From Aliivibrio sifiae (GTDB lineage: Bacteria; Pseudomonadota; Gammaproteobacteria; Enterobacterales; Vibrionaceae), in contig NZ_MSCP01000001.1 in assembly GCF_002954715.1 (NCBI RefSeq), positions 2,307,141 through 2,371,140 of the forward strand: 64,000 nucleotides of DNA. The letters run 5' to 3'. The notes beneath the pieces are model-generated. The model was not told where the DNA came from and searched no databases. It saw only the letters and a program-made list of their open reading frames with translations. A program made the translations under genes and the position numbers. Below, piece after piece: positions 55,146 through 64,000 of the stretch. Within the stretch, counting starts at the first letter, position 1. Each line of letters starts with the position of its first letter.

Positions 55146-55970
55146 ATGAACACCAAAAAATTATTACTTAGCTTACTTGTCGGGCTTTCTTTAACCGCAT
55201 GTTCTTCAACTAAAGCCATTCAAGAACCAATCGTTCCTATAGCCTCTTCAGAAGTGTGTTGCAGTGACTTTACTCAATTCCCGTGGATACAACTTAACAG
55301 TACTGAAGAGATCGATTTTCAATTAGATGCTGATTCTCCTATTGGTCATTTCTCTGATGGAAATAGTTATTTTAATGCTTTTAAATTATCAGAACGTTCA
55401 GGAAAAGTGCAATTACGTCTTTCTAGTTTAATGATCAACGATTCGGTAGTTGCTCCGAAACTAATTGCTCTTGATGACCAATTCAATATTGTTAGTACGA
55501 CAAGTTTAGATCAATTTGATATTAAAACGTCTGATGCTTTTACTCGTACTCAATTTCAATTAAATTTTGACCTTGATGCTTCGAAAACACCTTATTTTAT
55601 TATTTATTCATCAGAGGCTTATTTAGGCCAATCAATAAAAATAAAGCACCCAGCAAGGATAAGAGCTGAAGAGCTAGGTGAAGCAATGCCAATGGTGACC
55701 GATCCTACTTATACCTATAAGCGCTTTGGAAAACTAAAACTATCAGTAAAAACACTGTCTCTACAGGCCTATAAGGTACCAAAAAAACAAGTAAAACCTA
55801 TTACTCCATTAGCTCAACCAGAGACCCAAACGTTTTACAAAAACGCTATTATTGAAGCTGTAAATACAAACGATATAACGAAAGCTCTTGCCTTATTGGA
55901 AGAAGCAAAAGCATTAGGAATTAAAGACGCTGAAACTGTTTTTGTTAAAGCATTAGAAAATAAAAAATAA
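55146..55970 (+). CDS. malM: MalM-like maltose operon lipoprotein
   Basis: 274 residues from the ATG at 55146, after GGAGAG. The signal peptide ends in the lipobox LTAC (Cys20), so it is lipid-anchored. The segments CCSDFTQFPWIQLNSTEEIDF (about 37-57) and FNAFKLSERSGKVQLRLSS resemble MalM, the periplasmic maltose-regulon protein whose gene follows lamB in E. coli. The C-terminus (ALLEEAKALGIKDAETVFVKAL) is helical. The exact function of MalM is not known. It lies after lamB, with a hairpin between them. Confidence 0.8.
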   Translation: MNTKKLLLSLLVGLSLTACSSTKAIQEPIVPIASSEVCCSDFTQFPWIQLNSTEEIDFQLDADSPIGHFSDGNSYFNAFKLSERSGKVQLRLSSLMINDSVVAPKLIALDDQFNIVSTTSLDQFDIKTSDAFTRTQFQLNFDLDASKTPYFIIYSSEAYLGQSIKIKHPARIRAEELGEAMPMVTDPTYTYKRFGKLKLSVKTLSLQAYKVPKKQVKPITPLAQPETQTFYKNAIIEAVNTNDITKALALLEEAKALGIKDAETVFVKALENKK

Positions 55971-56003
55971 TAACTACTATTAACTTCAATAACTAACCCT
56001 CAA

Positions 56004-56043
56004 TAAAAAAGCTTCCTCATCAATGATGTAGGAAGCCTTTTTT
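56004..56043. terminator. Bidirectional terminator between malM-like and malic enzyme genes
   Basis: AAGCTTCCT and AGGAAGCCTT form the outer stem with an inner CATC/GATG pair, flanked by A and T runs. Confidence 0.82.
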
Positions 56044-56068
56044 ATGCTCTAAAAAAATAAAAAGCGAC

Positions 56069-57316
56069 TTACGCTTCCATATAGTTCTCAGGCATTTCAA
56101 TTCGAGCTACGCCAGAATCAACCGCTGCTTGTGCTACTGCTTTAGCTACACGAGGAAGTAAGCGAGGATCCATTGGTTTAGGAATGATGTAACCTTTACC
56201 AAATTCTAGTGCATCAACACCTGCTGCTTTTAATACTTCAGCTGGTACTGGTTCTTTTGTTAACTGACGAATAGCTTCAACTGCTGCTAATTTCATTTCA
56301 TCGTTAATCACGCTTGCACGAACATCCAAAGCACCACGGAAAATGAATGGGAAACAAAGTACATTGTTTACTTGGTTCGGGTAATCAGAACGACCCGTAC
56401 CCATGATCAAATCATCACGCACTTCATGTGCAAGCTCTGGCTTGATTTCTGGATCAGGGTTTGAACATGCAAATACAACTGGCTTATCAGCCATTAATTT
56501 TAGAGCTTCTGGTGGTAATAGGTTCGGACCTGATACCCCTAAGAATAAATCTGCACCTTCAATAACATCTTCAAGCGTACGCTTATCGGTGTTATTAGCA
56601 AAACGTTGTTTATATTCATTAATATCATCACGACGAGTGTGAATTACGCCTTTACGATCCAACATATAGATCTTCTCACGCATTGCACCACACTTAATCA
56701 GTTGCTCCATGCATGCAACCGCTGCCGCACCAGCACCAAGACATACAATGATTGCATCTTCTAACTTTTTGCCTTGTAGCTCAATCGCATTCAACATACC
56801 AGCAGCAGTTACAATAGCAGTACCATGCTGATCATCATGGAAAACAGGTACATCACAACGCTCAATTAGACGTCGCTCAATCTCAAAACAATCAGGGGCT
56901 TTGATATCTTCTAGGTTAATACCACCAAACGTGTCAGCAATATTCGCAACCGTATCAACAAATTCATCGATAGTGCGATGCTTTACTTCGATATCAATAG
57001 AATCTAGGCCAGCAAAGCGTTTAAAAAGTAATGATTTACCTTCCATCACAGGTTTTGAAGCTAAAGGACCTAGATTACCTAAACCAAGAATGGCAGTGCC
57101 GTTTGAAATAACAGCAACCATGTTACCTTTAGATGTGTACTTATAAACATCATCTGGATTTTTGGCGATTTCACGTACTGGCTCAGCAACACCAGGACTG
57201 TACGCCAGTGCTAGATCTTCTGCGGTGTTTGCAGGCTTAGTCAGTGCAATTTCAATTTTACCCGGAGTTGGATAAGCGTGATAATGGAGAGCTTGTTCGC
57301 GAAAATCTTCAGACAT
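56069..57316 (-). CDS. Malic enzyme (short form)
   Basis: A 415-residue malate dehydrogenase (oxaloacetate-decarboxylating), making pyruvate from malate with NAD(P)+. Motifs: AYSPGVAEPVREIAKNP near residues 38-54, GTAILGLGNLGPLASKPVMEGK near 73-94, VFHDDQHGTAIVT near 157-169 (metal-binding), and the dinucleotide fold IIVCLGAGAAAVACMEQL. It lacks the phosphotransacetylase-like C-terminal domain of E. coli MaeB (759 residues), so it belongs to the short bacterial form. NAD versus NADP preference cannot be told from the sequence. Confidence 0.9.
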   Translation of the reverse strand: MSEDFREQALHYHAYPTPGKIEIALTKPANTAEDLALAYSPGVAEPVREIAKNPDDVYKYTSKGNMVAVISNGTAILGLGNLGPLASKPVMEGKSLLFKRFAGLDSIDIEVKHRTIDEFVDTVANIADTFGGINLEDIKAPDCFEIERRLIERCDVPVFHDDQHGTAIVTAAGMLNAIELQGKKLEDAIIVCLGAGAAAVACMEQLIKCGAMREKIYMLDRKGVIHTRRDDINEYKQRFANNTDKRTLEDVIEGADLFLGVSGPNLLPPEALKLMADKPVVFACSNPDPEIKPELAHEVRDDLIMGTGRSDYPNQVNNVLCFPFIFRGALDVRASVINDEMKLAAVEAIRQLTKEPVPAEVLKAAGVDALEFGKGYIIPKPMDPRLLPRVAKAVAQAAVDSGVARIEMPENYMEA

Positions 57317-57503
57317 GGCGGTTTTCCTGAATGCTAATAATTATAAGAGGATTGTTTCAAAACAGTGAATAGTATAATAGTTGATCTAGCTCAAACTTCA
57401 TAGTCCTCACTTACAGATCCTACCAACAAAAATGTGGCCTTTAATGAAGGATATTATTCCTTTATTTAAAACAAGAAAGTGATGTTTCTCTGAATTTTAA
57501 GCA

Positions 57504-57535
57504 TAAAAAAAGGAGCCCTATAGGACTCCTCTTTT
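57504..57535 (-). terminator. Terminator after rpmE
   Basis: AGGAGcCCTA and TAGGaCTCCT form the stem and, read leftwards, a run of seven T follows. Confidence 0.87.
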
Positions 57536-57550
57536 ATCGGAAATTGGTAA

Positions 57551-57769
57551 TTATTTCTTAGAACCAATTGCACCGAAACGTTTGTTGAAACGATCAACAC
57601 GGCCGCCAGTATCAACGATACGTTGCTTACCAGTGTAGAACGGGTGACATTTGTCACATACGTCTAGGTGGATTGTTTCTTTGCCTAGTGCAGAGCTGAA
57701 TTCGAACTCGTTACCGCAAGAACAAGTAGCTTGAACAGCTTTGTATTCTGGGTGGATACCTACTTTCAT
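57551..57769 (-). CDS. rpmE: 50S ribosomal protein L31
   Basis: A 72-residue ribosomal protein ([22 protein letters not shown]). The cysteines C16, C18, C37 and C40 in CSCG and [11 protein letters not shown] show the zinc-binding (C+) form. Under zinc starvation such proteins can be replaced by a C-minus paralogue elsewhere. It is a single gene, divergent from priA, as in E. coli. Codon use is that of a highly expressed gene. Confidence 0.97.
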   Translation of the reverse strand: MKVGIHPEYKAVQATCSCGNEFEFSSALGKETIHLDVCDKCHPFYTGKQRIVDTGGRVDRFNKRFGAIGSKK

Positions 57770-58007
57770 GGGGAAAACCTTATAATTTAGGCCGTGTCGC
57801 TATCCGAATCTAAGCCGAACACCACACGTAGTTTAACAAAAATAATAAGCGTAAATAGATTACACTTACTTAAGGTCGCGTATAGTAATGAATCTGAAGC
57901 GATCAATCAACTAATCTGTTACTTTTTTCACCGATTATTTTACTCCGTTGCGATATTCTTATCTAAGAGTAGACTATTCCTCATATTATTCCTTACTGAT
58001 GTTAGTC

Positions 58008-60209
58008 ATGCCGTATTCAATCGCACATGTTGCACTGCCTGTTCCTCTTGATCGTACGTTTGATTACATAATCAAACCAGGTCAAACACCTGCCATTGGT
58101 GGCCGTGTAAAAGTGCCTTTTGGTCGTCAGCGTTTAATTGGTATTGTCGTAAAACTAAGTAATGAATCTGAATTTTCTCGTGAAAAATTAAAAGGGATTG
58201 ATGCTGTTCTTGATAATGCTTCATTATGGCCAGCACATCTCTATAAGTTACTTAATTGGAGCAGCACTTATTACCAATATCCATTAGGTGATACCTTAGC
58301 TAATGCAATGCCTGCATGGCTACGTAAAGGAAGAGAAGCTAGTTTTGCCGCACTTAAAGCATGGCAAATTACTGAGCTAGGAAAAAACCAAGATCTCAAT
58401 AAGCTCACTCGGGCACCAAAACAAGCCAAAGCTCTTAATTTAGTGCGCCATCAGCAATGTAGCCATGAGCAAATGTTAGAAGATGAGATCACCGCTGCCA
58501 CCTTAAAAGCCGTTGCAGATAAAGGATGGATTGAAGAGATATCTCTTGCACCTAAACCAACCAATTGGCACCGCAATGTCGAAATAACCCAAGAAAAACC
58601 TCAACTCAATGAAGAACAAGCAATTGCAATTGCAACCGTTAACTCTAATCCTGAGTTCGGTTGTTATTTATTGGATGGTGTTACGGGCTCTGGAAAGACA
58701 GAAGTTTATCTCCAATTATTAGAACCTATCTTAAAAGCGGGTCGCCAAGCACTGATCTTAGTTCCTGAGATAGGCTTAACCCCACAAACGATTAATCGGT
58801 TTAAGCGTCGCTTTAATGTGCCTGTAAATATGATCCACTCAGCACTCAATGATACTGAGCGCTTAAATGCATGGCTAGCTGCTCGAGATAACCACGCAGG
58901 TATCATTATTGGTACTCGCTCTGCTCTCTTCACACCTTTCCATGATCTCGGGATCATCATTGTAGATGAAGAGCATGATGCTTCTTATAAACAACAAGAC
59001 AGCATGAGATACCATGCCCGTGATTTAGCAGTGATGCGTGCGAACTTAGATAACATACCAATTATTTTAGGCTCTGCGACTCCTGCACTAGAGACGATCC
59101 ATAATGCCAAAGTAGGTAAGTATCATCACTTAACATTAACGAAACGGGCTGGTACTGCAATCCCCGCTCGTCATGGTGTCTTAGATGTAAAAGGTCTATA
59201 TCTAAATAGTGGATTATCAGCACCTCTAATAGCTCAAATGAGAAAGCATTTATCTGAAGGAAATCAGGTAATGCTATTTTTAAATCGTCGAGGCTTTTCC
59301 CCTGCTCTGATGTGCCATGAATGTGGTTGGATGGCTGAATGTAAGCGTTGTGATGCCTTCTATACTTTTCATCAACATAGCAACGAGATTCGTTGTCATC
59401 ATTGTGGCTCACAACAACCAATTATTCATCAATGCCAAGGGTGTGGTTCAACTCAATTAATTTCAGTTGGGGTCGGTACAGAGCAGCTTGAAACACAACT
59501 CATGAATCTATTCCCTGAGTACAAAACCGTTCGTATTGATAGAGACAGCACTCGCAGAAAAGGCAGCTTAGAGAGCTATTTAGAAGCCATCAAAAATAAC
59601 GAATATCAAATACTCATTGGTACTCAAATGCTAGCAAAAGGTCACCACTTTCCTAATGTTACACTCGTTGGGTTAATTGATGTAGATAGCTCATTATTTA
59701 GCAGTGACTTTCGAGCCCCTGAGCGACTAGCACAACTATTTATTCAAGTTGCTGGGCGTGCCGGTCGAGCAAGCAAACCTGGTGAAGTTATCTTACAAAC
59801 CCACCACCCTGAACACTCTTTATTACAAAGCCTATTACATCAGGGCTATGGGCACTTTGCTGAGTACGCTTTACAAGAACGAAAATTTGCACAATTGCCG
59901 CCCTACACTCACTTATCTCTGTTTAGAGCAGAAGCAAATAATAATGAGAATGTAGAACAGTTCTTACGACAAGTTCGTGATATTTTAGAAAGTCATCCAC
60001 AATTTCACGATGCAACGCCAGTTCTAGGGCCAATTCCTGCACCTCTGGCAAGGCGTGCAGGAAAATATCGTTGGCAGTTACTTTTTCAAGCACCAAATAG
60101 AACCGTAATGCAATCAATGTTACGTGGGGCTAAAACAGCAATTGAATTATTACCATTGGCAAAAAAAGTACGTTGGACTTTAGATATAGAACCACAAGAC
60201 CTTAGTTAA
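58008..60209 (+). CDS. priA: Primosomal protein N' (replication restart helicase)
   Basis: PriA reloads the replisome at stalled forks. The ATG at 58008 (MPYSIAHVALPVPLDRTFDY) gives 733 residues (732 in E. coli); the in-frame upstream ATG at 57948 adds 20 residues without an RBS. Domains: the 3'-DNA binding domain (1-105), helicase with Walker A LLDGVTGSGKTEVYLQLL and DEEH box IIIVDEEHDASYK, and the zinc region CHECGWMAECKRCDAFYTFH then CHHCG and CQGCGS, followed by GTQMLAKGHHFPNVTLV and QVAGRAGR. It is upstream of cytR, as in E. coli. Confidence 0.95.
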   Translation: MPYSIAHVALPVPLDRTFDYIIKPGQTPAIGGRVKVPFGRQRLIGIVVKLSNESEFSREKLKGIDAVLDNASLWPAHLYKLLNWSSTYYQYPLGDTLANAMPAWLRKGREASFAALKAWQITELGKNQDLNKLTRAPKQAKALNLVRHQQCSHEQMLEDEITAATLKAVADKGWIEEISLAPKPTNWHRNVEITQEKPQLNEEQAIAIATVNSNPEFGCYLLDGVTGSGKTEVYLQLLEPILKAGRQALILVPEIGLTPQTINRFKRRFNVPVNMIHSALNDTERLNAWLAARDNHAGIIIGTRSALFTPFHDLGIIIVDEEHDASYKQQDSMRYHARDLAVMRANLDNIPIILGSATPALETIHNAKVGKYHHLTLTKRAGTAIPARHGVLDVKGLYLNSGLSAPLIAQMRKHLSEGNQVMLFLNRRGFSPALMCHECGWMAECKRCDAFYTFHQHSNEIRCHHCGSQQPIIHQCQGCGSTQLISVGVGTEQLETQLMNLFPEYKTVRIDRDSTRRKGSLESYLEAIKNNEYQILIGTQMLAKGHHFPNVTLVGLIDVDSSLFSSDFRAPERLAQLFIQVAGRAGRASKPGEVILQTHHPEHSLLQSLLHQGYGHFAEYALQERKFAQLPPYTHLSLFRAEANNNENVEQFLRQVRDILESHPQFHDATPVLGPIPAPLARRAGKYRWQLLFQAPNRTVMQSMLRGAKTAIELLPLAKKVRWTLDIEPQDLS

Positions 60210-60264
60210 AGTAAGGCTTTGTTGGTGGAAGTTTATTCTTTAAATAGAAAACAATCGACCCTGA

Positions 60265-60280
60265 TGTGAGTCAGTTCACA
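60265..60280. promoter_or_regulatory. Consensus CRP site before cytR
   Basis: TGTGAGTCAGTTCACA has both perfect half-sites, TGTGA and TCACA, six bases apart. In E. coli cytR expression depends on cAMP-CRP. The site is 125 bp before the start codon. Confidence 0.88.
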
Positions 60281-60404
60281 ATCCAGATGTAATTTTTGTT
60301 AAACGCGCCGTATTTAAATCTTTATTTTACACATAAAATATCTCTTCAAATAATTAGAGCAATCGTTTACTTTAGATTTAAAGACAGTTGGGAGAGGAAT
60401 ATAT

Positions 60405-61412
60405 ATGGCGACAATGAAGGACGTTGCTTTATCGGCAGGTGTATCAACAGCTACCGTATCACGAGCACTAATGACGCCAGAAAAAGTATCATTATCAACC
60501 CGTAAACGCGTAGAAGGCGCCATCGTAGAAACTGGTTATTCTCCAACAACATTAACGCGTACATTACGTCGTAATGAATCAAAGACCATTGTAACGATTG
60601 TTCCTGATATCTGTGACCCTTACTTCAGTGATATTTTACGAGGTATTGAAGATACCGCTGTTGAAAATGGTTATGTTATTTTAGTGGGTGATAGTAGCCA
60701 ACAGAAAAAACGCGAACAATCTTTTGTAAACCTTGTTTATACCAAACAAGTCGATGGCATGGTTTTGCTCGGTTCTGATCTTCCTTTTAATGCCAGTCGC
60801 CAAGAGCAAAAGAACTTACCTCCTCTTGTGATGGCTTGTGAATATGCACCAGAACTCGAATTACCAACCGTTCATATCGATAACCTAACGGCAGCATTTG
60901 AAGCGGTAAATTACCTAACTAAATTAGGCCATAATAGAATTGCTGAACTATCAGGGCCTGAAGACTCTGCACTGTGTCAATTTAGACATCAAGGTTATCA
61001 ACAAGCGTTACGTCGTGCAGGCATTACAATGAACAATTCATATGTGCATTACGGTAACTTCACTTTTGAAGCCGGAGCAACTGCAATTGCTCAACTACTT
61101 TCGCTTTCGTCTCCACCTACGGCCGTCTTTTGTCATAATGATATTATGGCAATTGGAGCAATTCAAAAAGCAAAACAAATGGGCTTCCGTGTTCCCCAAG
61201 ATATTTCTATCATGGGTTTTGATGACATTGAATTCTCACAATATTGCGATCCACCACTAACAACTATTTCACAGCCTCGCTATGAGATTGGTCGTCAATC
61301 TATGCTTATGCTTTTAGATTTACTAAAAGGGCATGATGTTCGTTCTGGCTCTCGCTTACTTGAATCCTCTTTAGTACTTAGAGGAAGTACTGCGCCACCG
61401 AAAAGCCGATAA
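60405..61412 (+). CDS. cytR: CytR, LacI-family nucleoside regulator
   Basis: A 335-residue LacI-family repressor. The N-terminal HTH is MKDVALSAGVSTATVSRALM (about residues 4-23) with the hinge helix region near 50-60. The periplasmic-binding-like domain (about 62-330) has SKTIVTIVPDICDPYFSDIL, PTAVFCHNDIMAIGAIQ and IMGFDDIEFSQYCDPPLTTIS. Position between priA and ftsN is as in E. coli, where CytR represses nucleoside uptake and breakdown genes, binding cytidine as inducer. In Vibrio, CytR is also involved in competence and biofilm regulation. Confidence 0.93.
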   Translation: MATMKDVALSAGVSTATVSRALMTPEKVSLSTRKRVEGAIVETGYSPTTLTRTLRRNESKTIVTIVPDICDPYFSDILRGIEDTAVENGYVILVGDSSQQKKREQSFVNLVYTKQVDGMVLLGSDLPFNASRQEQKNLPPLVMACEYAPELELPTVHIDNLTAAFEAVNYLTKLGHNRIAELSGPEDSALCQFRHQGYQQALRRAGITMNNSYVHYGNFTFEAGATAIAQLLSLSSPPTAVFCHNDIMAIGAIQKAKQMGFRVPQDISIMGFDDIEFSQYCDPPLTTISQPRYEIGRQSMLMLLDLLKGHDVRSGSRLLESSLVLRGSTAPPKSR

Positions 61413-61589
61413 AGCAAAGCATTAAACCAACATAAAAAGAATCAACACACAAAAGTCATTCTTATAAGACGATGAATCTGTCTAAATAGTGACTTTTTGC
61501 GTACTTTTTTACACAAGTACTGGTATGCGTTCATACAACTGATTACCATAACGTATTCTCTCTGTAATTCTGTATAAAGTAAAAGTACT

Positions 61590-62165
61590 GTGGCCAATAA
61601 AGATTATGTAAAACGTGGACGATCTCCTAAGAAAGCGACAAAGAAACCAGCCAAGAAAAAAGGGGCTAAACAACCTGTATCTAATGGTGCTACACCATGG
61701 AAAGCAGTTGCTGTTGCAGCTCTCTTAGTCGCTGTGTTTGGTTATGCCCTTTACTTTCTAAATGACTCTCCTACACCTGAGACAAAATCAACGGTGACCG
61801 AAGTTGTTCCAGTTAAAGCTAAAAAGAAATCTAACACGGAAGAGATACCTCCAATGCCAGAAGAGCAATGGAGCTATATGGATGAACTACCAAATAAAGA
61901 AATTGAAGTTGAACAAAAAGAACTTAAAGTTTCTGAAATCCCTTATATCATGCAATGTGGCGCTTATAAAAATCGCTCACAAGCCGAAGAACGTAAAATG
62001 AACATTGCGTTCCAAGGGCTAACTTCAACGGTTAGGCATGCAGAAGGAAGCAGCTGGTTTAAAGTAGTTTTAGGTCCGTATAAATTTAAACGTGATGCTG
62101 AAAAAGATCGCCATAAATTACAACGAGCTAAAATAGAGCCATGCGCTATCTGGAAAGATCAGTAA
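61590..62165 (+). CDS. ftsN: Cell division protein FtsN
   Basis: 191 residues starting at GTG 61590 (MANKDYVKRGRSPKKATKK). A basic cytoplasmic tail is followed by one membrane helix (about 38-58, WKAVAVAALLVAVFGYALYFL), a periplasmic linker with a WSYMDELP element (about 98-105) like the essential FtsN helices, and a C-terminal SPOR domain (about 115-190; YIMQCGAYKNRSQAEERKM, SWFKVVLGPYKFKRDAEKDR). The SPOR domain binds denuded glycan at the septum. The protein is shorter than E. coli FtsN (319), mainly in the linker. Confidence 0.92.
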   Translation: MANKDYVKRGRSPKKATKKPAKKKGAKQPVSNGATPWKAVAVAALLVAVFGYALYFLNDSPTPETKSTVTEVVPVKAKKKSNTEEIPPMPEEQWSYMDELPNKEIEVEQKELKVSEIPYIMQCGAYKNRSQAEERKMNIAFQGLTSTVRHAEGSSWFKVVLGPYKFKRDAEKDRHKLQRAKIEPCAIWKDQ

Positions 62166-62205
62166 AGCTCAGCATAAAAAATCGTAATAACATCACACAT
62201 TTCCC

Positions 62206-62234
62206 AAAAGGAGCACATCAAGTGCTCCTTTTTC
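62206..62234 (+). terminator. Terminator between ftsN and hslV
   Basis: AAAAGGAGCAC and GTGCTCCTTTT form the stem around a short loop, followed by T residues. Confidence 0.88.
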
Positions 62235-62246
62235 TATTCTACTCAT

Positions 62247-62273
62247 CTTGAAAACCAACATCATCCCCCCCAT
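62247..62273 (+). promoter_or_regulatory. Sigma-32 heat-shock promoter of hslVU
   Basis: CTTGAAA at 62247-62253 and CCCCAT at 62268-62273, spaced by 14 bp, match the sigma-32 consensus (CTTGAAA, then CCCCATNT). It lies about 74 bp before hslV. Confidence 0.9.
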
Positions 62274-62346
62274 TACAATAGTAATAATCATAAGGATTAA
62301 TGTAAGAGTCTCACTAAATTACATCATCGAATAAGAGGTTTTACTC

Positions 62347-62871
62347 GTGACTACAATAGTTTCTGTACGCCGTGAAGGCAAAGTCGTGGTTGCTGGCGAT
62401 GGCCAAGCATCTCAAGGTGATATGATCGCAAAAGGTAACGTAAAAAAAGTACGTCGCCTCTACAATGATTCCGTTCTAGTTGGCTTTGCTGGTAGCACTG
62501 CTGATGCATTCATTCTGTTTGACCTGTGTGAACGAAAATTAGAAATGCACCAAGGCAATTTAACCAAAGCTGCCGTTGAACTCGCTAAAGAATGGCGTAG
62601 CGATCGCGCTTTACGCCGTCTTGAGGCAATGTTAATTGTTGCTGATAAAACAACGTCTCTAATCATTAGCGGTACTGGTGATTTAATTAATGCCGATAAT
62701 GACCTTCTTACCATTGGTTCTGGTGGCTATTTCGCCCGTTCTGCAGCAACAGCATTATTAGAGAACACAGAATTAGATGCACGTGAAATCGCAACTAAAG
62801 CATTAACTATTGCTGGTGATATTGACGTCTACACTAACCATAATCATACCGTTGAAGAATTGAACGTTTAA
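62347..62871 (+). CDS. hslV: ATP-dependent protease subunit HslV (ClpQ)
   Basis: 174 residues starting at GTG 62347 ([20 protein letters not shown]); after removal of Met, Thr2 is the N-terminal nucleophile of this proteasome-like protease. [42 protein letters not shown] and the C-terminal [11 protein letters not shown] are typical. It forms two hexameric rings capped by HslU to degrade misfolded proteins. hslU starts 22 bp later; both follow the sigma-32 promoter. The length is that of the family. Confidence 0.96.
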   Translation: MTTIVSVRREGKVVVAGDGQASQGDMIAKGNVKKVRRLYNDSVLVGFAGSTADAFILFDLCERKLEMHQGNLTKAAVELAKEWRSDRALRRLEAMLIVADKTTSLIISGTGDLINADNDLLTIGSGGYFARSAATALLENTELDAREIATKALTIAGDIDVYTNHNHTVEELNV

Positions 62872-62893
62872 CGACAGATAATAAGGAATACCC

Positions 62894-64000
62894 ATGTCTG
62901 AGATGACTCCTCGTGAAATAGTACACGAACTAGATAGCCATATTATTGGTCAAGATAAAGCAAAGCGTTCAGTAGCGATTGCCTTACGTAACCGCTGGCG
63001 TCGTATGCAACTTAACCCTGAGTTGCGTGCAGAAGTAACACCAAAAAATATCTTAATGATTGGGCCTACTGGCGTAGGTAAAACTGAAATTGCCCGTCGT
63101 TTAGCAAAATTAGCTAACGCCCCTTTTATTAAAGTTGAAGCGACTAAGTTCACTGAAGTGGGTTATGTTGGCAAAGAAGTTGATAGCATCATTCGTGATT
63201 TGACTGATGTTGCTATCAAAATGACTCATCAGCAAGCAGTAGAAAAAGTGAAATTCCGTGCTGAAGAGCAAGCTGAAGATCGTATCCTCGATATCTTATT
63301 ACCACCAGCACGTGATGCATGGGGTAAAAATGAAGAAGGCGATAACGACTCTGGTACTCGCCAATCTTTCCGTAAAAAATTACGTGAAGGAAAACTAGAC
63401 GATAAAGAAATCGAAGTCGATGTTGCAGCTCCTCAAGTTGGCGTTGAAATCATGGCTCCTCCTGGTATGGAAGAGATGACAAACCAACTTCAAGGTATGT
63501 TCCAAAACCTATCAGGTGGTGAAACAACTAAAAAGCGTAAGATGAAAATCAAAGATGCGCTTAAAGCCCTAGCTGAAGAAGAAGGCGCTAAATTAGTTAA
63601 CCCTGAAGAGTTAAAAGAACAAGCTATTTTCAACGTAGAAAACCACGGTATCGTCTTTATTGATGAGATTGATAAAATCTGTAAAGGCTCAAACTCGCAG
63701 TCTGGTGATGTATCTCGTGAAGGTGTACAACGTGATCTGCTCCCACTAGTTGAAGGCAGTACAGTAAGTACTAAGCACGGTATGGTAAAAACAGATCATA
63801 TGTTATTTATCACTTCAGGTGCATTCCAAATGGCTAAGCCATCGGATCTTATCCCTGAATTACAAGGTCGCTTACCAATTCGAGTTGAGCTTGAAGCATT
63901 AACTGCGAATGACTTTAAACGTATTCTTACGGAACCAAATGCATCGTTAACAGAACAATACATCGCTTTATTAGCGACAGAAAATGTTAATCTTGAGTTT
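62894..64000 (+). CDS. hslU: HslU ATPase subunit (partial, runs off the window)
   Basis: The first 369 residues of the HslVU unfoldase; the frame is open to the end of the window, so the C-terminal part is missing. The start ([20 protein letters not shown]) follows AAGGAA. Walker A is [18 protein letters not shown] (about 57-74), [16 protein letters not shown] is the pore region, and Walker B with the sensor residues is [16 protein letters not shown] (about 250-265). The I-domain between them (about 110-240) is acidic and helical. It is the second gene of the heat-shock operon. Confidence 0.95.
   Translation, partial: MSEMTPREIVHELDSHIIGQDKAKRSVAIALRNRWRRMQLNPELRAEVTPKNILMIGPTGVGKTEIARRLAKLANAPFIKVEATKFTEVGYVGKEVDSIIRDLTDVAIKMTHQQAVEKVKFRAEEQAEDRILDILLPPARDAWGKNEEGDNDSGTRQSFRKKLREGKLDDKEIEVDVAAPQVGVEIMAPPGMEEMTNQLQGMFQNLSGGETTKKRKMKIKDALKALAEEEGAKLVNPEELKEQAIFNVENHGIVFIDEIDKICKGSNSQSGDVSREGVQRDLLPLVEGSTVSTKHGMVKTDHMLFITSGAFQMAKPSDLIPELQGRLPIRVELEALTANDFKRILTEPNASLTEQYIALLATENVNLEF

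Overview
The window looks like a stretch of the larger chromosome of an Aliivibrio, most likely the A. fischeri group. This rests on low GC, Vibrionaceae gene orders (rpsU-yqeY-dnaG-rpoD, gspAB next to cca, leuO near ilvIH, metJ opposite metBL, priA-cytR-ftsN-hslVU) and protein sequences close to Vibrio/E. coli forms. The species call is inference; no search was run.

Left core (1-15618): an inorganic triphosphatase (partial), phosphate transport (DUF47 protein and Pit), an SH3 envelope protein, GspA/GspB for the type II secretion outer-membrane channel, the CCA-adding enzyme, UppP, FolK/FolB, PlsY and TsaD. The macromolecular synthesis cluster rpsU-yqeY-dnaG-rpoD follows, with its conserved hairpin before dnaG, and then tRNA-Ile2(CAU).

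Genomic island (about 15572-32692, 17.1 kb): inserted in the 3' part of the tRNA-Ile2 gene and bounded by 51-bp perfect direct repeats (attL 15572-15622, attR 32642-32692). A tyrosine integrase lies just inside attR. From left to right the island holds: a three-gene operon (degenerate HigB-like protein, HigA/ImmA-type metalloprotease regulator, phage 'Beta'-type protein) behind a promoter flanked by two 17-bp operators; an AlpA-like regulator; an unrecognised zinc-finger/HTH protein followed by 2.6 kb of its decayed 3' copies, mixed with 87-bp structured tandem repeats; an unrecognised three-gene operon whose last product is a PD-(D/E)XK nuclease; and a plasmid-like backbone (KfrA-type protein, serine resolvase with a res-like site, divergent MobV/HUH relaxase, lone DUF2384 protein, six 21-bp iterons, 269-bp repeats). 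It is best read as an integrated, possibly mobilizable element carrying two candidate defence operons.

Right core (32693-64000): an outer-membrane barrel protein, two acyl-CoA ligases, pykF, a GntR regulator, a membrane PAS-GGDEF cyclase, ilvIH and leuO, the methionine genes metL-metB facing metJ across four met boxes, a maltodextrin set (lipoprotein amylase, LamB-like porin, MalM-like lipoprotein), malic enzyme, rpmE, priA, cytR behind a consensus CRP site, ftsN, and hslVU behind a clear sigma-32 promoter. hslU runs off the right end.

The most novel parts are the HigB-like/ImmA/Beta operon, the PD-(D/E)XK operon, and the array of gene remnants and repeats between them.
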